Virus record (IMG/VR): IMGVR_UViG_3300032307_000369
Coordinates: 94,875-158,874 of that record
DNA length: 64,000 bases
Source: a virus
Direction: 5' to 3' (one strand)
Shown: positions 41,833 through 50,202 of the stretch, piece after piece
Numbering within the stretch: position 1 is the first letter of the stretch
Layout: each line of letters starts with the position of its first letter
The notes under the pieces: generated by a model
The model's input: the letters and a program-made list of their open reading frames with translations, nothing else
Told to the model about the DNA's origin: nothing
Database searches by the model: none
Program-made: the position numbers and the translations under genes

Positions 41833-42918
41833 ATGGCAAAGAGCGAAATTAGTGCAAATCGTACAGTCACCCCTAACGAGGCTAAAAAGTCACTACGCAA
41901 GTGTGTGTCTAAAAAGCGTCCAATTTTTATGTGGGGAGCGCCTGGTATTGGCAAATCCGACATTGTTCGACAAATTGCAGCCGAAGATGGTCGTGAGGTG
42001 ATTGACGTTCGACTTCCTCTTTGGGAGCCTACTGATATCAAAGGTATCCCTTATTACAATGCTACAGAAAACACAATGAGCTGGGCTCCTCCCGCAGAGT
42101 TGCCTAGTGATAAAAATAGCACTGCTATTTTGTTTTTGGACGAGCTTAATGCGGCTCCGCCAAGCGTACAGGCTGCGGCTTATCAGTTGATTTTGAATCG
42201 CCGTGTAGGTACTTATGTACTTCCAGAAGGTGTTAGCATTGTTGCCGCAGGTAACCGTGAAACTGATAAAGGTGTTACATATCGTATGCCAGCCCCGTTG
42301 GCAAATCGTTTTGTTCACTTGGAATTGCGTGTAGACTTTGATGACTGGAATCAGTGGGCTACTTCAAATAAAGTACACAAAGACGTTGCTGGTTATCTAA
42401 ACTATGCAAAACAAGACTTGTATGACTTTGATCCTAAATCCGCAAGTCGTGCATTTGCTACACCACGTAGCTGGTCTTTTGTTAGTGAGCTTCTTGAAGA
42501 CGAAGACACTGATGACGGTACTATTACTGACTTGGTTGCAGGTGCTGTTGGTGAAGGTCTTGCTGTTAAGTTTATGGCACACCGTAAAATTTCTGGTCAG
42601 TTGCCTAATCCATCAGAAATCCTTGATGGTAAAGTAAAAGAGTTGAAAATTAAAGAAATTTCAGCAATGTATTCTTTGACCATTGGCATGTGCTATGAGC
42701 TTGACGAGCGTCATAACAAGAAAGCTAAAGATTGGGATGGCATGGCAGACAATTTCTTCCGTTTTATGATGGACAATTTCCCAACAGAAATTGTTGTTAT
42801 GGGCGCAAAGACTGCTCTTACCAACTTCCAACTGCCTTTTGATCCTGCTGAAATGAAGAACTTTGATGAGTTCCATGATCGATTTGGCAAGTACGTTATT
42901 ACTGCCCTTGAAAAATAA
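41833..42918 (+). CDS. MoxR-type AAA+ ATPase
   Basis: A 361-residue protein. Walker A is GAPGIGKS (about 35-42), Walker B is AILFLDELN (about 96-104), and the MoxR pattern continues with VAAGNRETDKGVTYRMPAPLANRF (about 138-161), which holds sensor and arginine-finger residues. MoxR ATPases work with VWA-domain partners as metal-insertion or remodelling chaperones. The partner is the next gene, 102 bases away, under its own promoter. AAAGGTAACAA precedes the ATG. Confidence 0.85.
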   Translation: MAKSEISANRTVTPNEAKKSLRKCVSKKRPIFMWGAPGIGKSDIVRQIAAEDGREVIDVRLPLWEPTDIKGIPYYNATENTMSWAPPAELPSDKNSTAILFLDELNAAPPSVQAAAYQLILNRRVGTYVLPEGVSIVAAGNRETDKGVTYRMPAPLANRFVHLELRVDFDDWNQWATSNKVHKDVAGYLNYAKQDLYDFDPKSASRAFATPRSWSFVSELLEDEDTDDGTITDLVAGAVGEGLAVKFMAHRKISGQLPNPSEILDGKVKELKIKEISAMYSLTIGMCYELDERHNKKAKDWDGMADNFFRFMMDNFPTEIVVMGAKTALTNFQLPFDPAEMKNFDEFHDRFGKYVITALEK

Positions 42919-42932
42919 GTGCAAAAAATAAC

Positions 42933-42962
42933 AAAGAAGGGGCTTAAATGCCCTTTCTTTTA
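42933..42962 (+). terminator. Terminator of the MoxR gene
   Basis: Bases 42933-42943 pair with 42950-42960 (eleven pairs, one G-T) around TTAAAT, and the 3' arm is rich in T. It is followed at once by the next promoter. Confidence 0.75.
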
Positions 42963-42991
42963 TAGACTTTTAACAAGATTCGTGCTATAAT
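42963..42991 (+). promoter_or_regulatory. Sigma70-like promoter of the VWA gene
   Basis: TAGACT (42963-42968, four of six), 17 bp, TATAAT (42986-42991). A second TATAAT at 42998-43003 lacks a -35. The ATG is at 43021 with AAAGG upstream. Confidence 0.5.
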
Positions 42992-43020
42992 ATGCTATAT
43001 AATTGAAAGAAAGGTTGTAT

Positions 43021-44295
43021 ATGTCCTCAACTATTATGAAAGACGAAAACAATAAAAAAGTTTTCGAAAAGCGAGAACACAGCACAAAAGAGAAAAATGA
43101 TGCTGTAGAAAAACTTATTACCGCTAGAGTTGGACTTTTACTACGACAACCATTTTTTGGTAATTTAGCAACACGCCTGCAACTAATTGATGCTAGCGAT
43201 TGGTGTCCTACTGCCGCAACTGATGGTCGTAATTTTTATTACAATATTGACTTTATTAAATCACTGAGTGCAAAACAATGTGAATTCCTTTTTGGTCACG
43301 AAACACTACATAATGTGTTTGACCACCTAACACGTCGTTTAGATAGAGATCCAAAGTTTTTTAACTATGCTTGTGACTTTGCTGTTAATCAAATTTTGAT
43401 TGACGAACGCATTGGTGAGAAAATTGATCAAGTAAAAATTTGTTATGACTCAAAATATCGAGGTAAGAGCTCTGAAGAAATTTATGACGACTTGATGAAG
43501 AATGTCAAATTTATGAGTGCTGAAGAACTCCTTAAGCAGTTGGGCGAGTTACTTGACGAACATATGGATTGGGACGAAGACGGTGATCCTAGAGATGGCG
43601 AAAGTAATGGCGATAAGGATGGAAAAGGTGCTCCTAAATATAGCAAAGAAGAACTGAAAAAAATTCGAGATGAATTAAAAGAAGCAATGGTTGCCGCCGC
43701 ACAGGCAGCTGGCGCTGGTCGAGTCCCAGTGGGTGTCCAGAGACTCCTTAAAGACCTTACAGAGCCAAAAATGGATTGGCGTCAATTGTTGCGTATGAAT
43801 ATTCAAAGTATTCTTCGTAGCAATTATAGCTTTATGCGTCCAAGTCGAAAAGGATGGCATACTGGGGCGGTTTTGCCAGGTATGCTTAATGATGAAACTA
43901 TTGATATCTGTATTGGTATTGATATGTCTGGTTCAATTGGTGATGCACAAGCCAAAGACTTCTTAAGTGAAGTTAAAGGAATTATGGACGAATATGTAGA
44001 CTATAATATCCAACTTTGGTGCTTTGATACAGAAGTATATAACTATGCCAAATTTAGTGCCGATAACGGCCAAGATTTAGACTCTTATGAAATTAAGGGC
44101 GGTGGCGGTACTGACTTTGACTGCAATTATAACTTCATGAAAGATCAAGGAATTGAACCTAAGAAATTTGTAATGTTTACTGACGGATATCCCTGCGGAA
44201 GCTGGGGAGATGAAGACTACTGTGATACATTGTTCATTATTCACGGTTCGGAAGATATAAAATCTCCATTCGGTCAGTACGCACATTATAAATAA
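43021..44295 (+). CDS. VWA-domain protein with metallopeptidase-like N-terminus (DUF2201-like)
   Basis: A 424-residue protein. The N-terminal part has FLFGHETLHNVFDH (about 90-103) with HExxH at 93-97, the peptidase-like half of DUF2201 proteins. A Lys/Glu/Gly linker with many Asp follows (about 175-225). The C-terminal VWA domain has the MIDAS DMSGS (about 301-305), GGGGTDF and FTDGYPCGSW. With the MoxR ATPase it forms a probable chaperone pair. The ATG at 43021 is preferred to an upstream TTG for its SD. The substrate is unknown. Confidence 0.75.
   Translation: MSSTIMKDENNKKVFEKREHSTKEKNDAVEKLITARVGLLLRQPFFGNLATRLQLIDASDWCPTAATDGRNFYYNIDFIKSLSAKQCEFLFGHETLHNVFDHLTRRLDRDPKFFNYACDFAVNQILIDERIGEKIDQVKICYDSKYRGKSSEEIYDDLMKNVKFMSAEELLKQLGELLDEHMDWDEDGDPRDGESNGDKDGKGAPKYSKEELKKIRDELKEAMVAAAQAAGAGRVPVGVQRLLKDLTEPKMDWRQLLRMNIQSILRSNYSFMRPSRKGWHTGAVLPGMLNDETIDICIGIDMSGSIGDAQAKDFLSEVKGIMDEYVDYNIQLWCFDTEVYNYAKFSADNGQDLDSYEIKGGGGTDFDCNYNFMKDQGIEPKKFVMFTDGYPCGSWGDEDYCDTLFIIHGSEDIKSPFGQYAHYK
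44287..44294 (+). promoter_or_regulatory. Late promoter element, exact T4 TATAAATA
   Basis: TATAAATA is the T4 late consensus. It overlaps the stop of the VWA gene and is 16 bases before the ATG at 44311. The following AAACTGCGTA closely resembles the AAACTACGTA after the element at 41048. Confidence 0.45.
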
Positions 44296-44310
44296 ACTGC
44301 GTAGATTATT

Positions 44311-44601
44311 ATGCCACTGAAAAATGGTACACTGAATCCTTTAAATGTTTTGGACTATCGAGTAGTACATCGTATTCCAAAACACTTTGAAAGCGTCTAT
44401 GTTGATGTAGATTGTGATAAACCTACATTGACAAGATGGATTTATACAAACCTAAATAGTAGGTTTTGTGTGCAATCAGAGCTTAATATATCTAATGGAA
44501 ATTTTATGACAGAGTCAACTAAAATTGGATTTGAAGATCCAAGAGAATTGACAATGTTCATGCTTACATGCCCATATTTAGAAAATAGGAGAAATAAATG
44601 A
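44311..44601 (+). CDS. Small protein, unknown
   Basis: A 96-residue protein with DYRVVHRIPKHFESVYVDVDC and CPYLENRRNK; mixed alpha/beta. Its end overlaps the next gene by four bases (ATGA). No family is recognised. Confidence 0.55.
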   Translation: MPLKNGTLNPLNVLDYRVVHRIPKHFESVYVDVDCDKPTLTRWIYTNLNSRFCVQSELNISNGNFMTESTKIGFEDPRELTMFMLTCPYLENRRNK

Positions 44602-44858
44602 GTGAGCAAACTGAAGTACAAGCAACAGAAACTGTAGCAACAGCCGCTGAGGCAACACCTGCACAAGCACCAGCACCTGACCTAACTGTCAATGATCTAC
44701 AAGCATTACGCACAATTATTGACGTTGCAAGTCAACGCGGTACATTTAAAGCAGGTGAATTAGCTAGTGTTGGCCAAGTGTATAATCGTTTAGAAGCATT
44801 TCTAAATCACATTGCACCAGCTAAAACTGAAGGTGCCGCAGAAGCACCAAAACAATAA
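44598..44858 (+). CDS. Conserved small acidic protein
   Basis: An 86-residue protein with an Ala/Thr/Glu/Pro-rich, probably disordered N-terminus (1-28) and a helical domain LTVNDLQALRTIIDVASQRG followed by ELASVGQVYNRLEAFL. This domain is common in T4-like marine phages; its role is unknown. AGGAG precedes the ATG. Confidence 0.6.
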   Translation: MSEQTEVQATETVATAAEATPAQAPAPDLTVNDLQALRTIIDVASQRGTFKAGELASVGQVYNRLEAFLNHIAPAKTEGAAEAPKQ

Positions 44859-44867
44859 GGAAAAAAA

Positions 44868-45452
44868 ATGAAACACGTCGGAAAAATGAAAAATAATGAT
44901 GCCCCAGTTGTCATTGTTTTTCGAACAATTCCGGGTGATCCACACAGTTGTCTTGTGGTGGGTACCCAAGGGCTGGGGCCCACTCACCACGATGCACTGA
45001 TGACTGAGTTGCAAACTCCTGAATCACAAGGTGCATTTGAGTTAGCTACAATCCTTGCAACTCGCAGATTCCCAGATAACAGTGAAATGTTAGCTTGGTT
45101 ACATTACAATAAAAAACTTAGAAAGATTTCAACTAAGGATGTTATTGTAACACCAACACCAAGTCAGTCAATTTCTTTAGATGAGTTGAATAAACTTATT
45201 GCGGAACAAAAAGGAATATCTTTAGAGGAGCTAGCTGGTGGCAAGAAAGGTGAGGTTACTGAAATTGCACAAATTACAGAAACTCCAGTTGCCGATATTG
45301 CTAGTATAAATGAAGTATTAGATGATACTAAGTTAGCCAAGAGTCTACGTAGTCAAGCAGATGCATTGTTTAAAGAAGCACAAACTCTGCGTAAACAGGC
45401 AGACGACTTAGATCCTCCAAAAAAGAAAACTGCTAAAGCTGTAGAAGCTTAA
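44868..45452 (+). CDS. Conserved phage protein with coiled-coil tail
   Basis: A 194-residue protein with VIVFRTIPGDPHSCLVVGT (14-32), a helical region with EMLAWLHYNKKL, a segment SISLDELNKLIAEQKGISLEEL and a C-terminal coiled coil ending in Lys/Pro/Ala. I recall relatives in marine myophages; function unknown. AAGGAAAAAAA precedes the ATG. Confidence 0.6.
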   Translation: MKHVGKMKNNDAPVVIVFRTIPGDPHSCLVVGTQGLGPTHHDALMTELQTPESQGAFELATILATRRFPDNSEMLAWLHYNKKLRKISTKDVIVTPTPSQSISLDELNKLIAEQKGISLEELAGGKKGEVTEIAQITETPVADIASINEVLDDTKLAKSLRSQADALFKEAQTLRKQADDLDPPKKKTAKAVEA

Positions 45453-45463
45453 AGGGGGCAGTT

Positions 45464-45817
45464 ATTTCTAGTACTTTTCCTAGGAGAGTTAGGATAGTAT
45501 CTGGCTTGGATGCAAATTGGCGGGAGATTTTGGAAGACGTATCTTTACGTGCTATCCCGATTAAATACATTGCAAGCGTAGAACTTGAACTCAAAAACCA
45601 AGACACTTGTTCTATAGATGTGGCATCTAAGTTACGTGACGATTGGGCAAGCAACTTAGAAACCGCCTCACTAGAATTAGAAAAACTAATTGGCGATGTC
45701 CATGAACTACACGGCGTTAGCATGGTCGAATACCTGCTAGATTTTGACATGATAAGGAGTGAGGTAAGTTTTACCTCAGCAAAATTAGGAAATGACAACA
45801 ACAGCAATCGTAATTAG
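45464..45817 (+). CDS. Conserved phage protein with non-standard start
   Basis: The frame encodes ISSTFPRRVRIVSGLDANW, then a domain with AIPIKYIASVELELKNQDTCSIDVASKLR. The part before the first usual start (TTG 45506) looks conserved with other phage proteins as I recall them, and AAAGGGGG at 45451-45458 sits five bases before an ATT at 45464. I therefore propose ATT initiation, giving 117 residues. A TTG start at 45506 would give 103. Overlaps DHFR by 26 bases. Function unknown. Confidence 0.5.
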   Translation: MSSTFPRRVRIVSGLDANWREILEDVSLRAIPIKYIASVELELKNQDTCSIDVASKLRDDWASNLETASLELEKLIGDVHELHGVSMVEYLLDFDMIRSEVSFTSAKLGNDNNSNRN

Positions 45818-46292
45818 TACAGAAGTAGGCGGTATTGGTATCAATGGCCGTATGCCTTGGCTTGAATTATATTCAGCTAAGGATGCCTATCAAGAACTTG
45901 CCAAAAATAATATAGTTTTAGTTGGTCGAAAATCTTTTGACTCGCACCACCATTTGCGTGGAGAAGTAACCTATGTCTACTCTAATAATGTAGATTTAGA
46001 AGAAAGCGACAGTGTAAAAAGAGTTTCAGGATCTGCTGATGACATCATTAGTATGATTAAAGAAACACACCCAGATAAAAACATTATTATTGCAGGTGGT
46101 GTAAATGTGTTCAAAGCATTTTGGGACCATATTGATGAATGGCGTGTGACCATTATTAAAGAGTTTGTAGTGTACGAAGAAGATATTGATTTAACTTCTA
46201 TCCAATACCATTGGAACGACAGACGTCTACTTGGTGAAGGTGTAGATAATAATCAAAATTTTGAAATTTGGCATTACCGTAAGAAGGTCTAA
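45792..46292 (+). CDS. folA: Dihydrofolate reductase
   Basis: A 166-residue protein with TAIVISTEVGGIGINGRMPW (4-23), LVGRKSFDS (about 43-51), VYSNN and IIIAGGVNVFKAF (about 97-109), the DHFR core motifs for NADPH and substrate. It would regenerate tetrahydrofolate after thymidylate synthesis. The acidic active-site residue is not obvious in the loop after PW and should be checked. It overlaps the gene before by 26 bases and thyA by one base (TAATG). Confidence 0.8.
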   Translation: MTTTAIVISTEVGGIGINGRMPWLELYSAKDAYQELAKNNIVLVGRKSFDSHHHLRGEVTYVYSNNVDLEESDSVKRVSGSADDIISMIKETHPDKNIIIAGGVNVFKAFWDHIDEWRVTIIKEFVVYEEDIDLTSIQYHWNDRRLLGEGVDNNQNFEIWHYRKKV

Positions 46293-47164
46293 TGGATAAT
46301 TATCACAATCTCATATCAAAAATAATTAACGAAGGTTCATTAAAAGAAGATCGAACTGGAGTAGGCACAATTAGTTTATTTGGGGAGCAACTTAGATTTG
46401 ATTTAAGCAAAGGCTTCCCCGCAATCACAACCAAAAAGTTAGCATGGAAAGCTGTAGTTAGTGAACTGCTTTGGTTTATTTTAGGCAGTGGCGACGAACG
46501 CAAACTTAAAGAAATTTTGCACGGTGATGCGAACAGTGATAAAAAGACCATATGGTCTGAAAATGCCAATGCAGATTATTGGGTCAATAAGCATCAGAAA
46601 AAACATAAAGATGACTTAGGTCGAATTTATGGAGTTCAGTGGCGTACTTGGAGAGCTCCAGTATTTGGTGTCAACAAGATGGGTGTGCGCCATGTGGACC
46701 AACTGCAACAATTACTCAAGGGCATTAAAGAAGACCCTAACGGTCGCAGACATATTATTACAGCGTGGAATCCAGGAGAGCTTGATTCTATGGCGTTGCC
46801 ACCATGTCATTGTTTTGCACAATTTTATGTAAACAACGGCAAACTAAGTTGTCAAATGTATCAACGTAGTGCAGACATATTTTTGGGAGTGCCTTTTAAT
46901 ATTGCTTCTTATGCATTATTCACACATATGATTGCACAATGCTGTGATTTAGATGTGGGTGAACTAATCATTACTTTTGGCGATGTTCATCTGTATAACA
47001 ACCATTTGGAACAAGCTCAAGAGCAATTAGAAAGAGAAGCATTTGATTGCCCCAAGTTGGTATTAAACCCAGAAATAAAGGACATTACAAAATTTGCAAT
47101 GTCCGATATTAGTTTAGAAAATTATCAAAGTCACGGTGCAATTTCAGCACCTATGGCAGTTTAA
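46292..47164 (+). CDS. thyA: Thymidylate synthase
   Basis: A 290-residue enzyme with EDRTGVGTISLFG, FPAITTKKL, WFILGSGD, LGRIYGVQWRTW, DPNGRRHII, the active site ALPPCHC (Cys172) and YQRSADIFLGVPFNIASYAL. It methylates dUMP to dTMP using methylene-tetrahydrofolate; DHFR next door recycles the folate. All key residues look intact. The length is that of the classical form with a small insertion. Its stop overlaps the stop of the convergent tail-fibre gene by four bases. Confidence 0.92.
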   Translation: MDNYHNLISKIINEGSLKEDRTGVGTISLFGEQLRFDLSKGFPAITTKKLAWKAVVSELLWFILGSGDERKLKEILHGDANSDKKTIWSENANADYWVNKHQKKHKDDLGRIYGVQWRTWRAPVFGVNKMGVRHVDQLQQLLKGIKEDPNGRRHIITAWNPGELDSMALPPCHCFAQFYVNNGKLSCQMYQRSADIFLGVPFNIASYALFTHMIAQCCDLDVGELIITFGDVHLYNNHLEQAQEQLEREAFDCPKLVLNPEIKDITKFAMSDISLENYQSHGAISAPMAV

Positions 47165-49215
47165 AGAATTAATGCTTCAATTACTTTAGGACCTTCATCA
47201 TCGGAGGTTTCTAAAGCCACTGCAAATACTCTACTAGCATGAGGCACTGCCATTACAGCATATCCGTTGTCTGATGCAATTAAGTCTTCGCCCTTCTTAA
47301 TACGTCCAATGACCTTAACTGGTACACGACCTTTTAATGCAATGTATGTTCCACCTTCTAATCCACTGTTCATCATGTAAGCAGGATTAGCAGACACTAC
47401 ACCAATTGCACGACAGCCCCAAGTACTTGCTGTAACTTCTTTTTCACCACCAATTTTAACAACTGTGCCAACATCGTATTCAGCATCTGTAAGATACTTT
47501 TCAGCCAAGTCAGCATAGTTAGCACTAGTCGCAGTTCCATGTACAATATTGACAAATATATCTGCGGCTGCATCACGTGCAACAATTGTACTTGGTGTGT
47601 TTAAAACAGAAGGAACTAGACCGCCAAGTCTGTCTGAGTTAGTAGCAGTACCTGCAATGTTTCCAACTTGAATAGAACCGTTGGAATCTCTAACTACAAT
47701 TGTAAAAGGCGTATTGCTTATTGAAGCGACTCTAGGAACTTGGTTTTGATCTAAAATGGAAATAGACTGTTGTGCAGTTCCTAAAAATTGAACTGCTGAC
47801 AAGTTGCCATCTGCATCACGAACTGCTACAGTATTTCTATATGGAGTTGGATTGACACTAGATACCAAACCTGCATAGTCAGTGTTACCAATTCTTATCT
47901 TAGAAGCAGTCTCTGATACTCCAGAAAAAGCACCTCTAAACACAGTACTTGTGCCACTAACGTCAACTGCTATTTGTTGATCAACTGGAGCATTTAAATT
48001 AACTACGTTACCATAGTGACTACCATTAGTTCTTCCATTAAATACTGGAGTTAATCCACTGATAGTCAATACTTCAGTATTGTCATTTTTTACAATATTA
48101 CCATTGACATTCCCCACTAGTCTACCAACAAATCCAGCACTGGCAGATACAGTTGTTCCTTCTACCTTTCCTCTAAATGCCGCATTACCAACTGGCAGAC
48201 TAGGATCATCAACTGCAACAAAATTACTTGCAATAACATTTTTAATTTTTCTAGTGTTTGTGCCAAGACTAAATGTACTATCTGTTTCTGGAATTATGCC
48301 AGTGTTATCAATTGCAATAACTTTTCTAAGTGTTCCAGAAACAGTTACGCCTAAACTAAAATTAGACCCAGTTATATTATTAAGATATGCTGTTCCAGCA
48401 TTGTAACCTAAAAAGAAATTATCCGAGCTTCCTAAGAATAAACCCTTAACATTTGAAAATGTTCCATTATTATTAAGAGACGGTTCTACTCTAATAGATA
48501 AACTGGTATTCATAATTTGATTACCAGTTCCTGTATTTTGTACAAAATTTGCCGCAGGAATTTCTACATTGTTCACTAGCAACGATTCTGAAGTTTTAGC
48601 CATGCCCCCAAATTTAATATTTGGGTAATTTGTTCTTGAAGGTAATGTAACACCTTTAAAAATTTTACCAAATCCTGTTATAGGAGTTTGTGTTGAATCA
48701 ATATCAAACTCGTCTTTAGAAAATATAGTAGTAATAGTGTCTTCAAACTGTGAAGCTAACACTGTATGGCGATTTCCGCCAGTATCAATCAATATCTTAG
48801 ACACTAATTGTGCCGCATTTGGATTAACCAACAACGGTCCAATTAATTTATGTTCAGTACCATTATAAGCAAACAGTTGGCTTGTTGTAGTGTTAAACCA
48901 CAAATCCCCTGCTAGTTGACCTGTTGGAGCTGTTGCGCTATGTTCAATAGTGCCCAACGGCTTAAATTCAACTCCGTTATAAATTTTAATTTTTTTAACA
49001 CTGGTATCAAACCAAAGTTGTCCAGTAATTTTATTTGTTGGTTCTACAGAATTAGCAAAATTTTCTAATAGATATACTAAACTCTCGTTTAATGATTTTC
49101 CGTATCCAGAATAGTTTTTTCCAGGCAAATTGAGATCTGTAGAAATGTTATCTACAGAACCATCCTGTATTATAGCTATTGTTTGACCGTTAAATTTCTT
49201 TATTGTATATGGCAT
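47161..49215 (-). CDS. Tail-fibre paralogue 1 with C-terminal YADLAEKY domain
   Basis: A 684-residue fibre-like protein. The N-terminal module (1-120) has MPYTIKKFNGQTI, LPGKNYSGYGKSLNES, VYLLENFAN and ITGQLWFD/GDLWFNT repeats shared with the next three paralogues. The middle is Ser/Thr/Asn/Gly-rich with VTISGT-like beta repeats. From about 560 comes YADLAEKYLTDAEYDVGTVV, a domain common at the end of marine phage fibres. It probably forms part of the receptor-binding apparatus. GAGAG precedes the ATG. The gene closes the minus-strand block and overlaps thyA tail to tail. Confidence 0.75.
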   Translation of the reverse strand: MPYTIKKFNGQTIAIIQDGSVDNISTDLNLPGKNYSGYGKSLNESLVYLLENFANSVEPTNKITGQLWFDTSVKKIKIYNGVEFKPLGTIEHSATAPTGQLAGDLWFNTTTSQLFAYNGTEHKLIGPLLVNPNAAQLVSKILIDTGGNRHTVLASQFEDTITTIFSKDEFDIDSTQTPITGFGKIFKGVTLPSRTNYPNIKFGGMAKTSESLLVNNVEIPAANFVQNTGTGNQIMNTSLSIRVEPSLNNNGTFSNVKGLFLGSSDNFFLGYNAGTAYLNNITGSNFSLGVTVSGTLRKVIAIDNTGIIPETDSTFSLGTNTRKIKNVIASNFVAVDDPSLPVGNAAFRGKVEGTTVSASAGFVGRLVGNVNGNIVKNDNTEVLTISGLTPVFNGRTNGSHYGNVVNLNAPVDQQIAVDVSGTSTVFRGAFSGVSETASKIRIGNTDYAGLVSSVNPTPYRNTVAVRDADGNLSAVQFLGTAQQSISILDQNQVPRVASISNTPFTIVVRDSNGSIQVGNIAGTATNSDRLGGLVPSVLNTPSTIVARDAAADIFVNIVHGTATSANYADLAEKYLTDAEYDVGTVVKIGGEKEVTASTWGCRAIGVVSANPAYMMNSGLEGGTYIALKGRVPVKVIGRIKKGEDLIASDNGYAVMAVPHASRVFAVALETSDDEGPKVIEALIL

Positions 49216-49237
49216 GTCAACTCTCAGTTATTTCTAA

Positions 49238-49245
49238 TATTTACC
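49238..49245 (-). promoter_or_regulatory. Possible late promoter of tail-fibre 1
   Basis: On the minus strand GGTAAATA lies 22 bases before the ATG at 49215, one mismatch from NATAAATA and the same variant as at 13589. Confidence 0.35.
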
Positions 49246-49246
49246 A

Positions 49247-49711
49247 TTAAACTACTTTCTTAGAAAGCATGGCATTTTCTTGTTCTTTTGATACCCAAGT
49301 GTATGCTTCTGAATTACTTGAGTATGCTTGTACCTTTTGTAAATGTTCTTGTCTAACTGCTTTCAAAAAGTCCCTCATAGCCACAAATTCTGGTGTCTTT
49401 TCAGTGGCATTTTTATCCAGCATGTCCACTAAAATATTCAGTTGCTTGTGTATTGAATAGGTCTCTAAAACTTTTAAATTGGTAGCGTAATTTAACGTAG
49501 ATTCAGTAACAACTGGTTTATCAAGTCTAGACATTACTCGTCCAGTTGCATAGTCACCACTCCAGTATTCTTGATTCGCAGTGTCAATACTTACGTCTCT
49601 AACGTAAAATTTAGACAGGTCCAACACTGATTCGTCAGTGTCAGCAGTAACCTCACCAATAAGAATTCCTGTAGATTTTAAAAACAATAATTTTCTATTT
49701 TCTTTTGCCAT
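49247..49711 (-). CDS. Unknown protein of the tail-fibre block
   Basis: A 154-residue protein starting at the ATG at 49711, which shares bases with the stop of the upstream gene (TAATG) and has GGGGA six bases before. It has LLFLKSTGILIGEV, an acidic ESVLDLSKFYVRDVSID part and a helical C-terminal half. It may be a fibre chaperone or small virion protein, judged only by place. Confidence 0.5.
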   Translation of the reverse strand: MAKENRKLLFLKSTGILIGEVTADTDESVLDLSKFYVRDVSIDTANQEYWSGDYATGRVMSRLDKPVVTESTLNYATNLKVLETYSIHKQLNILVDMLDKNATEKTPEFVAMRDFLKAVRQEHLQKVQAYSSNSEAYTWVSKEQENAMLSKKVV

Positions 49712-50202
49712 TATATTCCCCAACTTAATACAAGACTATATTTTGGTTGTTCGTCCTGTCCAATCTCTGTTACTTCGTGTTCAATATGAATAGGCATTTC
49801 TAAATACGCTCCAGGTTCTTCTTCAACAAAGTTCCTGTTGCCTTCTTTATCATACCAAACAAAATGAGGCTTATCACTTCTTAAAAATATCAACTTAAAC
49901 TTCCAATATGCTCCTTGAGAATCTTTGTGTCTTTTTAAAAAATCTCCTGAATCATATCTGTTAATCACAAAACCTGTAGCAGTTTTATCTTCATCACTTA
50001 ACGTTTTAAAAATAGCTGCCTTTAATTCTTCACTCATATTAAAATAAAAAAGAGATTTCATTTGACTATCTCCATATGTTGTAGAAAAATTATATTTTTC
50101 ATTTGGCTGTCTTAAAGAAAAATTATGTTTTTCTTTTTCTGCCAATTCTATAATTTCGCTAGCATTAGTCAAATAATTCTTAATTAAATTAACCTGATAC
50201 AT
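49711..50202 (-). CDS. 2OG-Fe(II) oxygenase (prolyl-hydroxylase-like)
   Basis: A 163-residue protein with GFVINRYDSGDFLKRHKD (HxD near 99-101), PHFVWYDKEG, HIEHEVTEI with the distal His and KYSLVLSWGI with the 2OG-binding basic residue. This is the Fe(II)/2-oxoglutarate dioxygenase pattern. Similar enzymes often sit among fibre genes in marine phages and may hydroxylate Pro/Lys in fibre or host proteins. I use the ATG at 50202; one at 50226 is also possible but overlaps the upstream gene more. Confidence 0.7.
   Translation of the reverse strand: MYQVNLIKNYLTNASEIIELAEKEKHNFSLRQPNEKYNFSTTYGDSQMKSLFYFNMSEELKAAIFKTLSDEDKTATGFVINRYDSGDFLKRHKDSQGAYWKFKLIFLRSDKPHFVWYDKEGNRNFVEEEPGAYLEMPIHIEHEVTEIGQDEQPKYSLVLSWGI

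Noticed and set aside
42998-43003. Second TATAAT before the VWA gene
   Set aside because: No -35-like hexamer at a fitting distance; the first TATAAT at 42986 is better placed.
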